Shown here: piece after piece, positions 18,017 to 28,334 of the stretch
Layout: every line of letters begins with the position of its first letter
Numbering within the stretch: position 1 is the first letter of the stretch
From: Clostridium cibarium
GTDB taxonomy: Bacteria > Bacillota > Clostridia > Clostridiales > Clostridiaceae
Direction of reading: 5' to 3'
Assembly: GCF_014836335.1 (NCBI RefSeq)
Contig: NZ_JACSRA010000003.1
Span: 124,354-188,353, forward strand
DNA length: 64,000 bases
Notes under the pieces: generated by a model
The model's input: only the letters and a program-made list of their open reading frames with translations
Database searches by the model: none
What the model was told of the DNA's origin: nothing
Position numbers and translations under genes: made by a program

Positions 18017-18020
18017 AACT

Positions 18021-20651
18021 ATGAAAGAAGATTATAAAAACTTAACAGTTAATCCTTGCAAGATGTGCATGCCTATGGGAGCTGTGAATGCTTTATATGG
18101 AATTAAAGGAGCAATGACAATATTACATGGTTCTCAAGGGTGTAGTACATACATTAGAAGACATATGGCAACACATTATAATGAACCAATAGACATAGCT
18201 TCTTCTTCTTTAACAGAACAAGGAACTGTTTATGGTGGAGAGAAAAATTTAATAATTGGGGTAGAAAACTTAATTAAGCTATACAATCCAAAAGTTATTG
18301 GAATAGCAACGACTTGTTTGGCAGAAACAATAGGTGAAGATATAGTGCGTATTTCTAAAACTTTTAAAGAAACTCATAGTGAAAGCAATGTGGAATTAAT
18401 ACCAATTTCATCGCCAGGGTATGGTGGTACACAGTATGATGGGTTTTGTAGAGCACTTAGGGCAGTTGTTGAAAATTTAGATCTAGATGATACAAAAAAT
18501 AAAAAGATTAATATTGTAACAAGTTTAATAAGTCCTGCAGATGCAAGGAGGCTTAAAGAAATATTAAATAGTTTCAATATAGACTATATTCTATTACCTG
18601 ATATAAGTGAAAATCTTGATGGAATTCACAAAATAAACTATGAAAGACTACCATCTCATGGTACTAGCATAGAAGAGATAAAGATGATGGCTGGAGCAAG
18701 AGCAACAATAGAAATTTTTAGCTTTGTAAATGATGAAAATTCCGTTGGAAAATATCTAGAAGATAATTTTGGCGTTGAAAATTATAGAGTAAACATACCA
18801 AGAGGACTTAGGGATACTGATAAATTTTTAGAGGTGTTATCGAAGGTTTCGGGAAATCTTGTACCTGAAAAATATAGAGATCAAAGAGGTAGATATTTAG
18901 ATGCTATGATAGATTCTCATAAATACAATAGTGAAGGAAGAGCGGTTATATATGGAGAACCTGATTTTGTATATTCTATATCCAGAATGTGTTTGGAAAA
19001 TGGTGTTATGCCAGTATTGATAGCATCTGGAGAAAAATGTCCTAGCTTGAAAGAGAAACTTGAAGAAGAAGTTAGGGAACTTGGAAGTAGATTATTCGTT
19101 CATAAATATAAAATCATAGATGAAGCAGATTTTAAAGATATAGAGAAATATTCAGTAGATTTTGAAGCTAATGTTATGATAGGAAATTCAGATGGTAGAA
19201 GGATAGAAGAAAAGCACAATATACCACTAGTAAGAGCAGCATTCCCAATACATGATCGAGTAGGTGGACAAAGAATTATGTCTATAGGGTATGAGGGATC
19301 ATTAAATTTAGGCGATGAAATAGCAAATGTAATTTTGGGAAGAAAAGAAAGAAGTTTTAGAGAAAATTTATATGATGAATTATATAAAGGAGAGAAGGTG
19401 TCACAATTGGATAATCAAAAAATTAGTATAGAAGAAAAAACAAAAACTCATCCATGCTTTAGTTGTAGCTCGGCTCATAAATATGCGAGAATGCATCTAC
19501 CAATAGCACCAAAGTGTAATGTAAGTTGTAATTATTGTCTAAGAAAATACGATTGCCCAAATGAAAGTAGACCAGGAGTTACAACAGAGGTTTTATCTCC
19601 TAAGGAAGCTTTTGAAAAATATAAGTATGTTAAGAACAAGATGGATAACCTTAAGGTTATAGGAATAGCAGGTCCTGGAGATTCTCTAGCAAATTTTGAT
19701 GAGGTAAAAGAGACATTAACATTAATAAGGGAATATGATAATGAAGTTACTTTTTGTTTATCGACTAATGGTTTAATGCTTCCTTTTTATGCACAGCAAT
19801 TAATAGATCTTGGAGTTACTCATGTAACTATAACAATGAATGCTGTAGATCCAACTATAACAGCTAAAGTTTACAAATATATAAATTACCTAGGTGTTAC
19901 TTATACTGGAATTGAAGGAACTCAAATATTACTTAATAACCAGCTTTCAGGACTTAAGTATTTAACTGATAGAGGAATTGTATGTAAAGTAAATATAGTT
20001 ATGCTTAAAGGAATTAATGATTATCATATTGAAGAGGTTGTTAAAAAGGTTAAAGAATATGGGGCTAGTATTACAAATATTATGCAGATGATACCTGTTA
20101 AGGGCAGTGTATTTGAAAATATGCCATTAGTTAGCAACAAAGAAATAAAAGATTTAAGAGATAAGTGCAAAGAACATTTAAGCCAAATGTATCACTGCAA
20201 GCAATGTAGGGCAGATGCAATTGGACTACTTGGAGATGATCAGTCTTTGAAATTTAGAAAAGAAGAAAAAAATCATACTTTATTAAAATTCGCAGTAGTA
20301 TCAAAGAGTGGAATGGTTGTTGACGAGCACTTTGGACATGCTACAGAATTTTATATTTATGAATATAAAGATAATATGCCTATGTTTTTAGAAAAGAGAA
20401 ACGTAGAAAAATACTGTAATGGAAAAGAAGTATGTGAAGAAGAGGTAGATAAATTTGAAAAGATAGCTAATATGCTATACGATTGCGATGGTGTAATCTG
20501 TCTTAGAATTGGAGAAGAACCAACCAAGAAATTGCGAAATTTAGGCATAGACATATTTATGACTTATGAAAGAGTTGAGGTGGCTGTAGCCTTTGCAGCA
20601 GAAGATATTTTAAGTGGGAAAAAGAGTAAAAGTATTCTTAATGTAAAATAA
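18021..20651 (+). CDS. nifN-B: NifN-NifB fusion protein
   Basis: An 876-residue fusion. Residues ~1-455 are NifN (VNPCKMCMPMGAVNALYG, LHGSQGCSTYIRRHM, TTCLAETIGEDI), the partner of NifE. Residues ~475-740 are NifB, the radical SAM enzyme that makes the NifB-co core; its cluster motif is CNVSCNYC (~499-506), with HPCFSCSSAHKYARMHLPIA just before and QCRADAIGLLGDD at the end. Residues ~755-870 form a NifX/NafY-like domain (VDEHFGHATEFYIYEY). The fusion is known in clostridia. ATG 18021 follows ggaagg; the in-frame ATG 17997 lies inside nifE and is rejected. Confidence 0.95.
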   Translation: MKEDYKNLTVNPCKMCMPMGAVNALYGIKGAMTILHGSQGCSTYIRRHMATHYNEPIDIASSSLTEQGTVYGGEKNLIIGVENLIKLYNPKVIGIATTCLAETIGEDIVRISKTFKETHSESNVELIPISSPGYGGTQYDGFCRALRAVVENLDLDDTKNKKINIVTSLISPADARRLKEILNSFNIDYILLPDISENLDGIHKINYERLPSHGTSIEEIKMMAGARATIEIFSFVNDENSVGKYLEDNFGVENYRVNIPRGLRDTDKFLEVLSKVSGNLVPEKYRDQRGRYLDAMIDSHKYNSEGRAVIYGEPDFVYSISRMCLENGVMPVLIASGEKCPSLKEKLEEEVRELGSRLFVHKYKIIDEADFKDIEKYSVDFEANVMIGNSDGRRIEEKHNIPLVRAAFPIHDRVGGQRIMSIGYEGSLNLGDEIANVILGRKERSFRENLYDELYKGEKVSQLDNQKISIEEKTKTHPCFSCSSAHKYARMHLPIAPKCNVSCNYCLRKYDCPNESRPGVTTEVLSPKEAFEKYKYVKNKMDNLKVIGIAGPGDSLANFDEVKETLTLIREYDNEVTFCLSTNGLMLPFYAQQLIDLGVTHVTITMNAVDPTITAKVYKYINYLGVTYTGIEGTQILLNNQLSGLKYLTDRGIVCKVNIVMLKGINDYHIEEVVKKVKEYGASITNIMQMIPVKGSVFENMPLVSNKEIKDLRDKCKEHLSQMYHCKQCRADAIGLLGDDQSLKFRKEEKNHTLLKFAVVSKSGMVVDEHFGHATEFYIYEYKDNMPMFLEKRNVEKYCNGKEVCEEEVDKFEKIANMLYDCDGVICLRIGEEPTKKLRNLGIDIFMTYERVEVAVAFAAEDILSGKKSKSILNVK

Positions 20652-20685
20652 CATTTGGATTTTCCAATTAGAAAGGTAGGATATC

Positions 20686-21606
20686 ATGAAAGAGAGACAA
20701 GTTGAGATTGTAGATAAAACATTAGTTGCACTTTGGGACTTATATAGAGAAAAAGTCAAAGGGAAAAAAGAAAAAGTTAAGGAACTAATTAAATTAATAT
20801 ATTTAATTGGCAGTGATTATATTGAAATTACTCCGGAAATATATGAACAATTATTTCCTCTTCCAATAGATGTGGAGTTTAGGGTAAATGTAGTTAAAGA
20901 AATTCACATACCAAGAGGAAAATATATAGAGTCAAGTATTAAGGTGAATAGAAATATAAATAATCTCAACAATGTAAGAATAGTAGGGTTGGACGATTTG
21001 ATGAACTATTCATATGAAGAAAAATTACTAAAACTTATGGATTCCTTTGGAAAGGGCATGGAACTATGTATTGGTAATGAATATGGATGCTCAACTGCAT
21101 TGACTCTTGAATGGATAAAGTTAGGTGGACATAAAGTTGTTACTAGTTTTGCTGGTATTGGAGGATATGTTCCTTTGGAAGAACTTTTAGGAGCAATTGA
21201 ATTTATACAAAAAATCAATTTAAGAGGAAATCATGTTCTTTTTCCCACTGTACTAAAAATTTTTGAAGAAATTACAGGTGAAGAATTACCTTCTAATATG
21301 CCTTTCATTGGGAAAAACATATTTAATGTTGAATCAGGGGTGCACGTTAATGGAATTTCAAAGGATGTTCATACTTATGAACCTTATGATCCCAAAAAGA
21401 TAGGGAGGGAAAGAAAAATAGTAATAGGAAAACATTCAGGAATAAAATCCTTAAAAATTAAATTGGATGAGTTAAATATAGCTTATGAAGATGAAAAACT
21501 TGAAAGTTTATTGGAAGTTATACGAAAAGAAAGTACTAAAATGGGAAGAGGGCTTTTAGATGATGAAATAGAAGCTATATATAATAAGGTAGGTGCTAAG
21601 GTATGA
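20686..21606 (+). CDS. nifV omega: Homocitrate synthase omega subunit
   Basis: A 306-residue protein carrying the C-terminal half of homocitrate synthase: FNVESGVHVNGISKDVHTYE (~212-231), GKHSGIKSLKIKLDEL. The first 110 residues look like a shortened, degenerate TIM barrel: VEIVDKTLVALWDLY stands where active NifV has IVDTTLRDGEQAPG. A later FAGIGGYVPLEELLGAIEFI parallels the LDGIGERAGNCNIQEFI of the alpha subunit. It therefore cannot be catalytic alone. Known from C. pasteurianum as a split nifV with omega before alpha. Homocitrate is the organic part of FeMo-cofactor. Overlaps nifV alpha by 4 bases. Confidence 0.9.
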   Translation: MKERQVEIVDKTLVALWDLYREKVKGKKEKVKELIKLIYLIGSDYIEITPEIYEQLFPLPIDVEFRVNVVKEIHIPRGKYIESSIKVNRNINNLNNVRIVGLDDLMNYSYEEKLLKLMDSFGKGMELCIGNEYGCSTALTLEWIKLGGHKVVTSFAGIGGYVPLEELLGAIEFIQKINLRGNHVLFPTVLKIFEEITGEELPSNMPFIGKNIFNVESGVHVNGISKDVHTYEPYDPKKIGRERKIVIGKHSGIKSLKIKLDELNIAYEDEKLESLLEVIRKESTKMGRGLLDDEIEAIYNKVGAKV

Positions 21607-22364
21607 ACAGAGAAATATATATTGTTGATACAACATTAAGGGATGGGGAACAAGCTCCAGGAAAAGCATTTACAGTGAATCAAAAGGTTGAAATTGCAAA
21701 GTATCTAGATTCAAATGGAATTTATCAGATAGAGGCAGGAACTCCTGCTATGGGGAACATAGAAAAAGACTGCATAATTCAAATTGTAGATGCTATGGAA
21801 AATTCTTTTGTTTCAACTTGGAATAGAATTAATAAGAATGATATAAAACATTCTATTGACTGCAAGCCCGACATTATTCATTTAAGTGTTCCATCATCTG
21901 AAATACAAATATATTCAAATTTGAGAAAGGACAAAACTTGGGTAGAAAATAAACTAAAGGATTGTGTATATTTTACTAAAGAGCAGGGGTACGAAGTAAC
22001 TATTGGATTTGAGGATGCATCAAGAGCAGATATTAAGTATCTTATACATTTGTGTGAAGTGCTTGGAAAATTGGATGTTCATAGGGTAAGGTATGCTGAT
22101 ACTGTAGGGATATTAAGTCCTTCAACAACTAAAAAAGCAATAACTACGTTAATTGAAAATACTAATATGGAAATAGAGATACATGCCCATAATGATTTTG
22201 GTATGGCAACAGCTATATCTATAGAAGGGGTTAAAAGTGGAGCTAAATATGTTAATTGTACTCTAGACGGAATAGGCGAGAGAGCTGGCAACTGCAACAT
22301 ACAAGAGTTTATTAAAGCTACTAAAGGATTTTTTCATAATATTCGTCAGTTAGATGAATGTTAA
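21603..22364 (+). CDS. nifV alpha: Homocitrate synthase alpha subunit
   Basis: A 253-residue catalytic TIM barrel of homocitrate synthase, which condenses acetyl-CoA and 2-oxoglutarate. Seen: VDTTLRDGEQAPGKAFTVNQ (residues ~8-27), IEAGTPAMG, metal ligands in EIHAHNDFGMATA (~195-207) and LDGIGERAGNCNIQEFI (~223-239). The LeuA-type C-terminal domain is absent and is supplied by the omega subunit encoded upstream. ATGA overlap with omega gives coupled translation. Last gene of the nif operon; a strong terminator follows. Confidence 0.93.
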   Translation: MNREIYIVDTTLRDGEQAPGKAFTVNQKVEIAKYLDSNGIYQIEAGTPAMGNIEKDCIIQIVDAMENSFVSTWNRINKNDIKHSIDCKPDIIHLSVPSSEIQIYSNLRKDKTWVENKLKDCVYFTKEQGYEVTIGFEDASRADIKYLIHLCEVLGKLDVHRVRYADTVGILSPSTTKKAITTLIENTNMEIEIHAHNDFGMATAISIEGVKSGAKYVNCTLDGIGERAGNCNIQEFIKATKGFFHNIRQLDEC

Positions 22365-22389
22365 AATATTTAGTTTAATATATTGTATA

Positions 22390-22452
22390 AAAATGTGATA
22401 ATTATTAAGGTAAGTCTAAAATCACTTTCTTTAATAATTATCACATTTTATT
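22390..22452. terminator. Terminator of the nif operon
   Basis: Perfect 18-bp inverted repeat (22390-22407 with 22432-22449), 24-base loop. The A-run and T-run sit at the stem ends. Confidence 0.85.
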
Positions 22453-22536
22453 GTTCCGGTAAAAAATCATGATAATTAGATTAAAATATTGTAAAATAGA
22501 GAAGAGTTAAAGATGACATAAGGAGGAGGTAATTAA

Positions 22537-24303
22537 ATGAATGATAGGGAAAAAGCGCAGTATGCTCTAAAGAGGTTTTTTGGATATGATAAGTTTAGAT
22601 TTGGACAACTAAATATAATAATAAATATTTTATCTAAGAGAGATGTGTTTTGCATAATGCCTACTGGTGCCGGAAAATCTATTTGTTATCAGATACCAGC
22701 GTTAATTTTAGATGGTATTACTATAGTTATATCGCCTCTTATATCATTAATGAAGGATCAAGTAGATGGACTGAAAGATAATGGAATAGAAGCAGCTTAC
22801 ATAAATAGTACTCAAAGTATGGATGAGATAAAAGAAATTCTTAAGGATGCTTCATTAGGATTATATAAGTTAATTTACATAGCGCCAGAAAGGTTGGAAT
22901 CTAAAGTTTTTATTAAAATGATTAAATCCCTTAAAATATCTCAAGTAGCAGTAGATGAAGCTCATTGTGTGTCAGAGTGGGGACATGATTTTAGAGTTAG
23001 TTATAGATACATAAAACCATTTATAGAAAATTTAGATAACAGACCAGTTTTATCAGCTTTTACAGGTACTGCAACAGATGAGGTTAAGGAAGATTCAATG
23101 AAGCTTTTATCTTTGAACAATCCATATATTTTTACTGGAAATATAGACAGAGAAAACTTAGCCATTACTATATATAAAGAAGAAGATAAATTAGAAGGTA
23201 TTAAAGATATATTAAGAGAACATGATTCAGAATCTGGAATAATATATTGTTTATCAAGAAAAGAAGTAGAAAGTTTATATCAATACCTAAAGGAGTTAGG
23301 TTATAGTGTAGGAATTTATCATGGAGGGCTTAATGACGAAGAGAAAAAAAGAAATCAAGAGGATTTTCTTTATGAGAGGTTCGACACTATGATAGCTACA
23401 AATGCCTTTGGGATGGGAATAGATAAATCTAATATAAGGTATGTAGTTCACTGTACTATTCCAAAGAATTTAGAGAGCTATTATCAAGAGATAGGCCGAG
23501 GGGGAAGGGATGGTACTCCTTGTGATTGTTATTTGTTTTATAATAGAGAAGACATAAGAAGAGTTGAATTTATTATTAATAATAGTAGTAATTTAAATAG
23601 GAGAGAAATTGCACTTAGAAAACTACAGGCATTAATAGAGTTTTGTGAAGAAAAAAGATGCTATAGAACTAATCTTTTAAGGTATTTTGATAGTAAATGG
23701 ACTAGAGAGTATTGCACTAATTGTAGTAATTGTCTAGAAAATGATGAACTTAGAGATTATAAGAAAGAAGCTCAAATGATATTATCTACAGTATATAGAA
23801 CAAGAGAAAACTATGGAATATCAGTACTTATAGATGTATTAAGGGGAATTAAGGGACCTAAGGTAATTCAAAATAGGTTAGATGAATTAACGACTTTTGG
23901 ATTAATGAAGGATTATAGTACAACTTTTATTAGAGGACTAATAAAACAAATGCTAGTGCAAGATTTTGTAGCTCTTAAGGAAGGCACATATTCCATGCTT
24001 AAGCCTACAAAAAAGTCCATGGAAATTCTTAAGGGCGATAGAAGTGTACTATTATTAATAAAGGATGAAGAAACTGCAATAAATAAAGAATTATTTAATA
24101 TTATTAAAAGTTGGAGAATGGATAGAGCCAATAGAGATGGTATTAAGCCGTACATAATATTTTCAGATGCAACTCTAATTGAGATAGTTAATAAGCTTCC
24201 AAAGAATAAGGAAGAATTATTTGAAATTAGAGGGGTCGGAGAAAAGAAAGTTCAAAGGTATGGGGAAGAATTATTAAAGATTATAAATAAAAGTGCAACT
24301 TAA
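22537..24303 (+). CDS. recQ: ATP-dependent DNA helicase RecQ
   Basis: A 588-residue superfamily 2 helicase acting in recombination and repair. Motif I MPTGAGKSICYQIPALIL (~47-64), motif II VDEAHCVSEWGHDFR (~143-157), TGTATDEV (motif III) and motif VI GRGGRDG (~320-326). The RecQ-C zinc region shows Cys in EKRCYRTNLL and YCTNCSNCLE. A C-terminal HRDC domain spans ~515-585 (LPKNKEELFEIRGVGEKKVQ). Domain order and length match full RecQ. Ribosome site aaggaggagg. Monocistronic. Confidence 0.93.
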   Translation: MNDREKAQYALKRFFGYDKFRFGQLNIIINILSKRDVFCIMPTGAGKSICYQIPALILDGITIVISPLISLMKDQVDGLKDNGIEAAYINSTQSMDEIKEILKDASLGLYKLIYIAPERLESKVFIKMIKSLKISQVAVDEAHCVSEWGHDFRVSYRYIKPFIENLDNRPVLSAFTGTATDEVKEDSMKLLSLNNPYIFTGNIDRENLAITIYKEEDKLEGIKDILREHDSESGIIYCLSRKEVESLYQYLKELGYSVGIYHGGLNDEEKKRNQEDFLYERFDTMIATNAFGMGIDKSNIRYVVHCTIPKNLESYYQEIGRGGRDGTPCDCYLFYNREDIRRVEFIINNSSNLNRREIALRKLQALIEFCEEKRCYRTNLLRYFDSKWTREYCTNCSNCLENDELRDYKKEAQMILSTVYRTRENYGISVLIDVLRGIKGPKVIQNRLDELTTFGLMKDYSTTFIRGLIKQMLVQDFVALKEGTYSMLKPTKKSMEILKGDRSVLLLIKDEETAINKELFNIIKSWRMDRANRDGIKPYIIFSDATLIEIVNKLPKNKEELFEIRGVGEKKVQRYGEELLKIINKSAT

Positions 24304-24373
24304 AAATGAATTTCAGCTAGGGTATTCAGGTATAGTATCTATATAGAAAAAGTATTTTCATTTAGTGATGTTA

Positions 24374-24418
24374 AAAGATATACCGCCAGTCGATTTTTAC
24401 TGGCGGTATATCTTTTAT
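24374..24418. terminator. Strong bidirectional terminator
   Basis: Perfect 17-bp stem (24374-24390 with 24399-24415), 8-base loop, A/T runs on both sides. It separates recQ from the convergent DUF6056 gene, whose stop touches the stem end. Confidence 0.9.
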
Positions 24419-26103
24419 TTTGCTTTAATTGTTGTAATATCATCACGGGTGATCTCAATTTCACTGTTATTTATTAACTTAACATTAGTTGCCTCTAAAG
24501 GAATAGGTATAAATGCTTCATTCTTATCAGTATCAACTACTGCTATCAAAGTCTCGTCAGGGTAACTTCTTTTTGTAATTCCATCTTCAGTATATTCGAA
24601 AGAAATTTTAGATTTATCAAGATTGTCCTTGGTTATTTTTACGATAAAGAAATTTTTTTGTATACCAATAATTTCTTGGAAATTATAATAGTGAGCTGCA
24701 TAAATATTAGCTATAGAATTAGGATTGCTAGTTAGCTGAGAAGGAGCAGCTCCATAGTAATTACGTACTAAACTTGAAGGCGCAGGTTGAATTGGTAATA
24801 CAGCTTGAGTTTGCCCTTCGTAAGCCTTAATCTCAGAGTTAAAATCCTTTTTCCAGGAAGCTAATGAAGTTACATAAAAGCGCAATGTTAGTGTTAAAGT
24901 TATAATAGATAAAGCGAAAATTGTGGAAGTTAGAAAATAACTTTTTCTAAACTCTAAATAGGTAGCAAAACCAATCACTGAGGTGCTAATAAAAGTACAA
25001 CTTAAAAAGAAACTTCTATCAGGACACTCGGGCATAACATTCATCGCCAATGCGCTCACCATTCCAATGAAAAATAAATTTAGGTTAGGTAATAATTTTT
25101 CTGTTGGAATATTGTGCTTTATGCATTTTAGAGCTAAAAATACTGCTATTGATACTAGTGTTAATAAAAATCTGAAATTATATATTTTTATTAGTCCATT
25201 AAGGTTAGAAGGATAATAGTTTGTTAAATTCAGCATTACTAACAAAATAAATAATAATATACATAATCCTGATAATACAGTAGGTATTTTACTGCATTTG
25301 ATTTGTTCTTTATATTTTGCAAAAGTAGTTTTTGATTTTGTGTTTATAAGTACTATTCCAGAAAATAAGATAACTCCTATTATAATTTTAATAATATTAA
25401 CTTTCCTTAATATAGGTAAGGATTCAGCCGCTCTTAAGAAATTTCCAGGAGCTAATACTAGGAATAAACCACCAATTAAAAAGCATGAAAATACCAGTGA
25501 TTTCTTCTTGTTGAATTTACCAATACATATATCTAATAAAAAATAAGCGCCTCCACATATAACTATCATCTCATGAGAAGCACCTGAAAAAAGTGCAACT
25601 ATCATTAATAAAGCAGTATTAAAATTATCTCTAGAATATAAATTTAGCAATAATAAAAACAAAGTGCTAGGCCATAAATAATTAATGCTTCCAGAGAGCC
25701 AAATTGTTGTTTCGCCAAATACTGGAGCAAAGAGCCAGATTGTAAAGAAAGCTAAAAGTAAAATATAAGGAGTTTTCTTTGCTTGTATTAAATTTAATAT
25801 TAAATAAATAAATAAGCAAAAAACAAGTGAATTTACAATAGAATAAACATTATATCCAATGAATAGAAAAGTTTGAATAAGAAAATGAACCAACACTCTT
25901 CCAGTCCAATGAGTATACAATAATTTTTGAGAGTTTAATATATCGCTAAAGGATTGAATTCTTATGTTGGTCCATGGAATATTGCTGTAATTATATTCGT
26001 CAGCATTATAGTGCATATTACTTGTTAATATAAACATTACTAGAAATATTATTAAGTATAAATAGAAATTGGGGTTTTTTATAATATTACGGATAGATTT
26101 CAT
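24415..26103 (-). CDS. DUF6056-type polytopic membrane protein
   Basis: A 562-residue protein with about eleven or twelve membrane segments and a C-terminal soluble tail of about 100 residues. The first loop after segment one holds NADEYNYSNIPW and later THWTGRVLVHFLIQ. GSASHEM-like FSGASHEMIVICG and LAPGNFLRA are typical of DUF6056. The fold resembles glycosyltransferase-C-type (GtrC-like) membrane proteins that act on lipid-linked sugars, but no reaction is proven. I start at ATG 26103, preceded by aaaggaggaa, not at a more distal ATG at 26169. Isolated unit with its own promoter and terminator. Confidence 0.7.
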   Translation of the reverse strand: MKSIRNIIKNPNFYLYLIIFLVMFILTSNMHYNADEYNYSNIPWTNIRIQSFSDILNSQKLLYTHWTGRVLVHFLIQTFLFIGYNVYSIVNSLVFCLFIYLILNLIQAKKTPYILLLAFFTIWLFAPVFGETTIWLSGSINYLWPSTLFLLLLNLYSRDNFNTALLMIVALFSGASHEMIVICGGAYFLLDICIGKFNKKKSLVFSCFLIGGLFLVLAPGNFLRAAESLPILRKVNIIKIIIGVILFSGIVLINTKSKTTFAKYKEQIKCSKIPTVLSGLCILLFILLVMLNLTNYYPSNLNGLIKIYNFRFLLTLVSIAVFLALKCIKHNIPTEKLLPNLNLFFIGMVSALAMNVMPECPDRSFFLSCTFISTSVIGFATYLEFRKSYFLTSTIFALSIITLTLTLRFYVTSLASWKKDFNSEIKAYEGQTQAVLPIQPAPSSLVRNYYGAAPSQLTSNPNSIANIYAAHYYNFQEIIGIQKNFFIVKITKDNLDKSKISFEYTEDGITKRSYPDETLIAVVDTDKNEAFIPIPLEATNVKLINNSEIEITRDDITTIKAK

Positions 26104-26160
26104 AGTTTCCTCCTTTGAACAAATATTACAATTGTAGTTAACAATAAATGCATGGCAAAT

Positions 26161-26189
26161 ATTATACAATATAATTTATTGAATTTCAA
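26161..26189 (-). promoter_or_regulatory. Sigma-A-type promoter for the DUF6056 gene
   Basis: On the minus strand: TTGAAA (26189-26184), 17-base spacer, perfect TATAAT (26166-26161), leader of about 50 bases. Confidence 0.7.
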
Positions 26190-26321
26190 ATAGTGAATTG
26201 CATTATCCATGGTAGTAAAGAGATATAATAATAAGCTGATATATTAATTCTAGTTAATTAAGCTATAAGTGAGGTTAATTTATATATTTAAAAATCTGGG
26301 GAACAAATTATTAATTCTTAA

Positions 26322-26350
26322 TTGAAAAATACAACAAAGTTTCATATTAA
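26322..26350 (+). promoter_or_regulatory. Weak candidate promoter for prkA
   Basis: TTGAAA (26322-26327), 17-base spacer, TATTAA (26345-26350). A catacatct at 26354 resembles a sigma-E -10, but no matching -35 was found. The rest of the 301-base gap 26104-26404 holds nothing else recognisable. Confidence 0.3.
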
Positions 26351-26404
26351 AGTCATACATCTAGCCTTTTTATGAATATATTTTAGTAAAAGGAGGGAGT
26401 GTGT

Positions 26405-28327
26405 ATGAACTTCAAAGAATTTATAAAAAATGATAGAGAAAATAGAAACAAGGAGAAGTTTGAGGGAACTTTTTTAGATTACTTAGAAATTGTAAAGAAA
26501 AATCCAGATGTGGCAATGTTATCGCACAAGAGAATGTACGAAATTATTAAGAGTAAAGGGGTTGAAGTTTTAAAGGGGGAGGAAAACCCTAGAGTAAAAA
26601 AAATATATGGAAATGAGACAATAAGAAAATACGGATTTTTTAAAGATGATTTCTATGGAATTGATAAAGTTATTATGAAATTGGTTAATTATTTCAATTC
26701 TGCAGCTATGAAAGGTGAAGAATCAAGACAAGTATTATATCTAGTTGGACCTGTTGGAGCAGGTAAATCTTCTTTAGTTGAAAGTTTAAAAAAGGCATTA
26801 GAGGATTGTTTACCAGTGTATTCCTTAAAGGGTTGTCCGATGCATGAAGAACCTTTGCATCTTATACCTAAACATTTAAGATCTAAATTTGAAGACTTGC
26901 TTGGAGTACAAATAGAAGGAGACTTATGTCCTGTTTGTAGATATAAATTAACCAATGAATATGGCGGAAGATATGAAGAATTTCCTGTTGTGACAAATAC
27001 TTTTTCTATAAGGTCAAGAAAAGGTATAGGGGTAGTTCCACCTGTAGATCCTAATAATCAAGATACATCTATACTTACTGGATCTGTAGATATATCAAAG
27101 ATGGATTTGTATTCAGAAGATGATCCTAGAATATTCTCCTTAAACGGAGCATTTAATGTAGGTAATAGAGGACTTGTTGAATTTATAGAAGTATTTAAAA
27201 ATGATGTAGAATATCTTCATACAATTATTACTGCAACCCAAGAGAAATCTGTTCCTTCACCAGGAAAAGGTTCCATGATTTATTTTGATGGAGTTATAGT
27301 TGCTCATTCAAATGAAGCTGAGTGGAATAAGTTTAAGTCAGATCATACTAATGAAGCCATTTTAGATAGAATAGTTAAGATAGAAGTTCCGTATTGTCTA
27401 GAGCTTGATGAGGAAAAAAAGATATATGAAAAAATACTTAAAAAGAGTAATTTTAAAGCACATATAGCACCTCATACAATTGAAGTTGCAGCAATGTTTG
27501 CTATACTTTCTAGACTTAGTCTATCAGCAAAAGCAGATCCAATGACAAAACTTAAGATATATAATGGGGAAGAAATAGTTGAAAAAGGGACAACTAAGAG
27601 AATTGATATTATGGAACTTAGAGAAGAAGCTGGCCCTTATGAAGGAATGAAAGGAATATCAACAAGGTTCATAGTTAAAGCAATAGATAATGCGTTGTCT
27701 AATTCTGAATATGACTGTATAAATCCATTGAGTATTATGGAAAGTATAATAAAATCAATAAAGGAAATGGATATAGGTGCTGACGATAAAAAGAAGTATT
27801 TGGGATTTGTACAAGATACCATTAGAAAAGAGTATAACAAGGTTTTGGAAAAGGAAATTACAAAGGCATTTATACATTCATTTAGAGAGCAAGCTGAAAG
27901 TCTATTTAATAATTATATTGATAATGCAGAAGCATTTGTTAATAAATGTAAGATTAAAGATACTTCAACCGGTGAAGAATTAAATCCAGACGAAGAGTTC
28001 ATGAGAAATATAGAAGAACAGATAGGAGTATCTGAATCTTCAAGCAAAGGGTTTAGAGCTGATGTTACTTCATATATGTTTTATTTGGTTAGAAAAGGTG
28101 TAAAGATAGAATATACTTCCTATGAACCATTAAAAGAAGCTATTGAGAAGAAACTTATGGCCTCAGTTAAAGACCTCTCAAGAATAGTAACAAAATCTAG
28201 AGTAAGAGATAAGGAACAAACTGAAAAATATAATGCTATGGTTGATGAGATGAAGAGTAAAGGCTACTGCTTACACTGTTGTGATGTTATATTAAAATAC
28301 GCTGCAAATAATTTGTGGAAGGATTAA
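26405..28327 (+). CDS. prkA: PrkA-type serine protein kinase / AAA protein
   Basis: A 640-residue protein with an N-terminal AAA ATPase-like region and a C-terminal PrkA kinase region. Walker [17 protein letters not shown] starts near residue 115. Further family blocks are [19 protein letters not shown], a DLCPVCRY pair of cysteines and [20 protein letters not shown]. In Bacillus PrkA is a sporulation and stress protein, and protease activity has also been reported. The start is ATG 26405, after ggaggg at 26392-26397; GTG 26399 overlaps that site. First gene of the conserved prkA-yhbH-spoVR trio. Confidence 0.92.
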   Translation: MNFKEFIKNDRENRNKEKFEGTFLDYLEIVKKNPDVAMLSHKRMYEIIKSKGVEVLKGEENPRVKKIYGNETIRKYGFFKDDFYGIDKVIMKLVNYFNSAAMKGEESRQVLYLVGPVGAGKSSLVESLKKALEDCLPVYSLKGCPMHEEPLHLIPKHLRSKFEDLLGVQIEGDLCPVCRYKLTNEYGGRYEEFPVVTNTFSIRSRKGIGVVPPVDPNNQDTSILTGSVDISKMDLYSEDDPRIFSLNGAFNVGNRGLVEFIEVFKNDVEYLHTIITATQEKSVPSPGKGSMIYFDGVIVAHSNEAEWNKFKSDHTNEAILDRIVKIEVPYCLELDEEKKIYEKILKKSNFKAHIAPHTIEVAAMFAILSRLSLSAKADPMTKLKIYNGEEIVEKGTTKRIDIMELREEAGPYEGMKGISTRFIVKAIDNALSNSEYDCINPLSIMESIIKSIKEMDIGADDKKKYLGFVQDTIRKEYNKVLEKEITKAFIHSFREQAESLFNNYIDNAEAFVNKCKIKDTSTGEELNPDEEFMRNIEEQIGVSESSSKGFRADVTSYMFYLVRKGVKIEYTSYEPLKEAIEKKLMASVKDLSRIVTKSRVRDKEQTEKYNAMVDEMKSKGYCLHCCDVILKYAANNLWKD

Positions 28328-28334
28328 TAGGATA

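Noticed and set aside
17997..18020. Earlier ATG (17997) for nifN-B
   Set aside because: It lies inside nifE without a ribosome site; ATG 18021 has ggaagg at the right distance and gives the usual NifN start.
20686..21606. NifV omega as a pseudogene
   Set aside because: The frame is intact, it is coupled to nifV alpha by ATGA, and the same omega-alpha split is known from C. pasteurianum.
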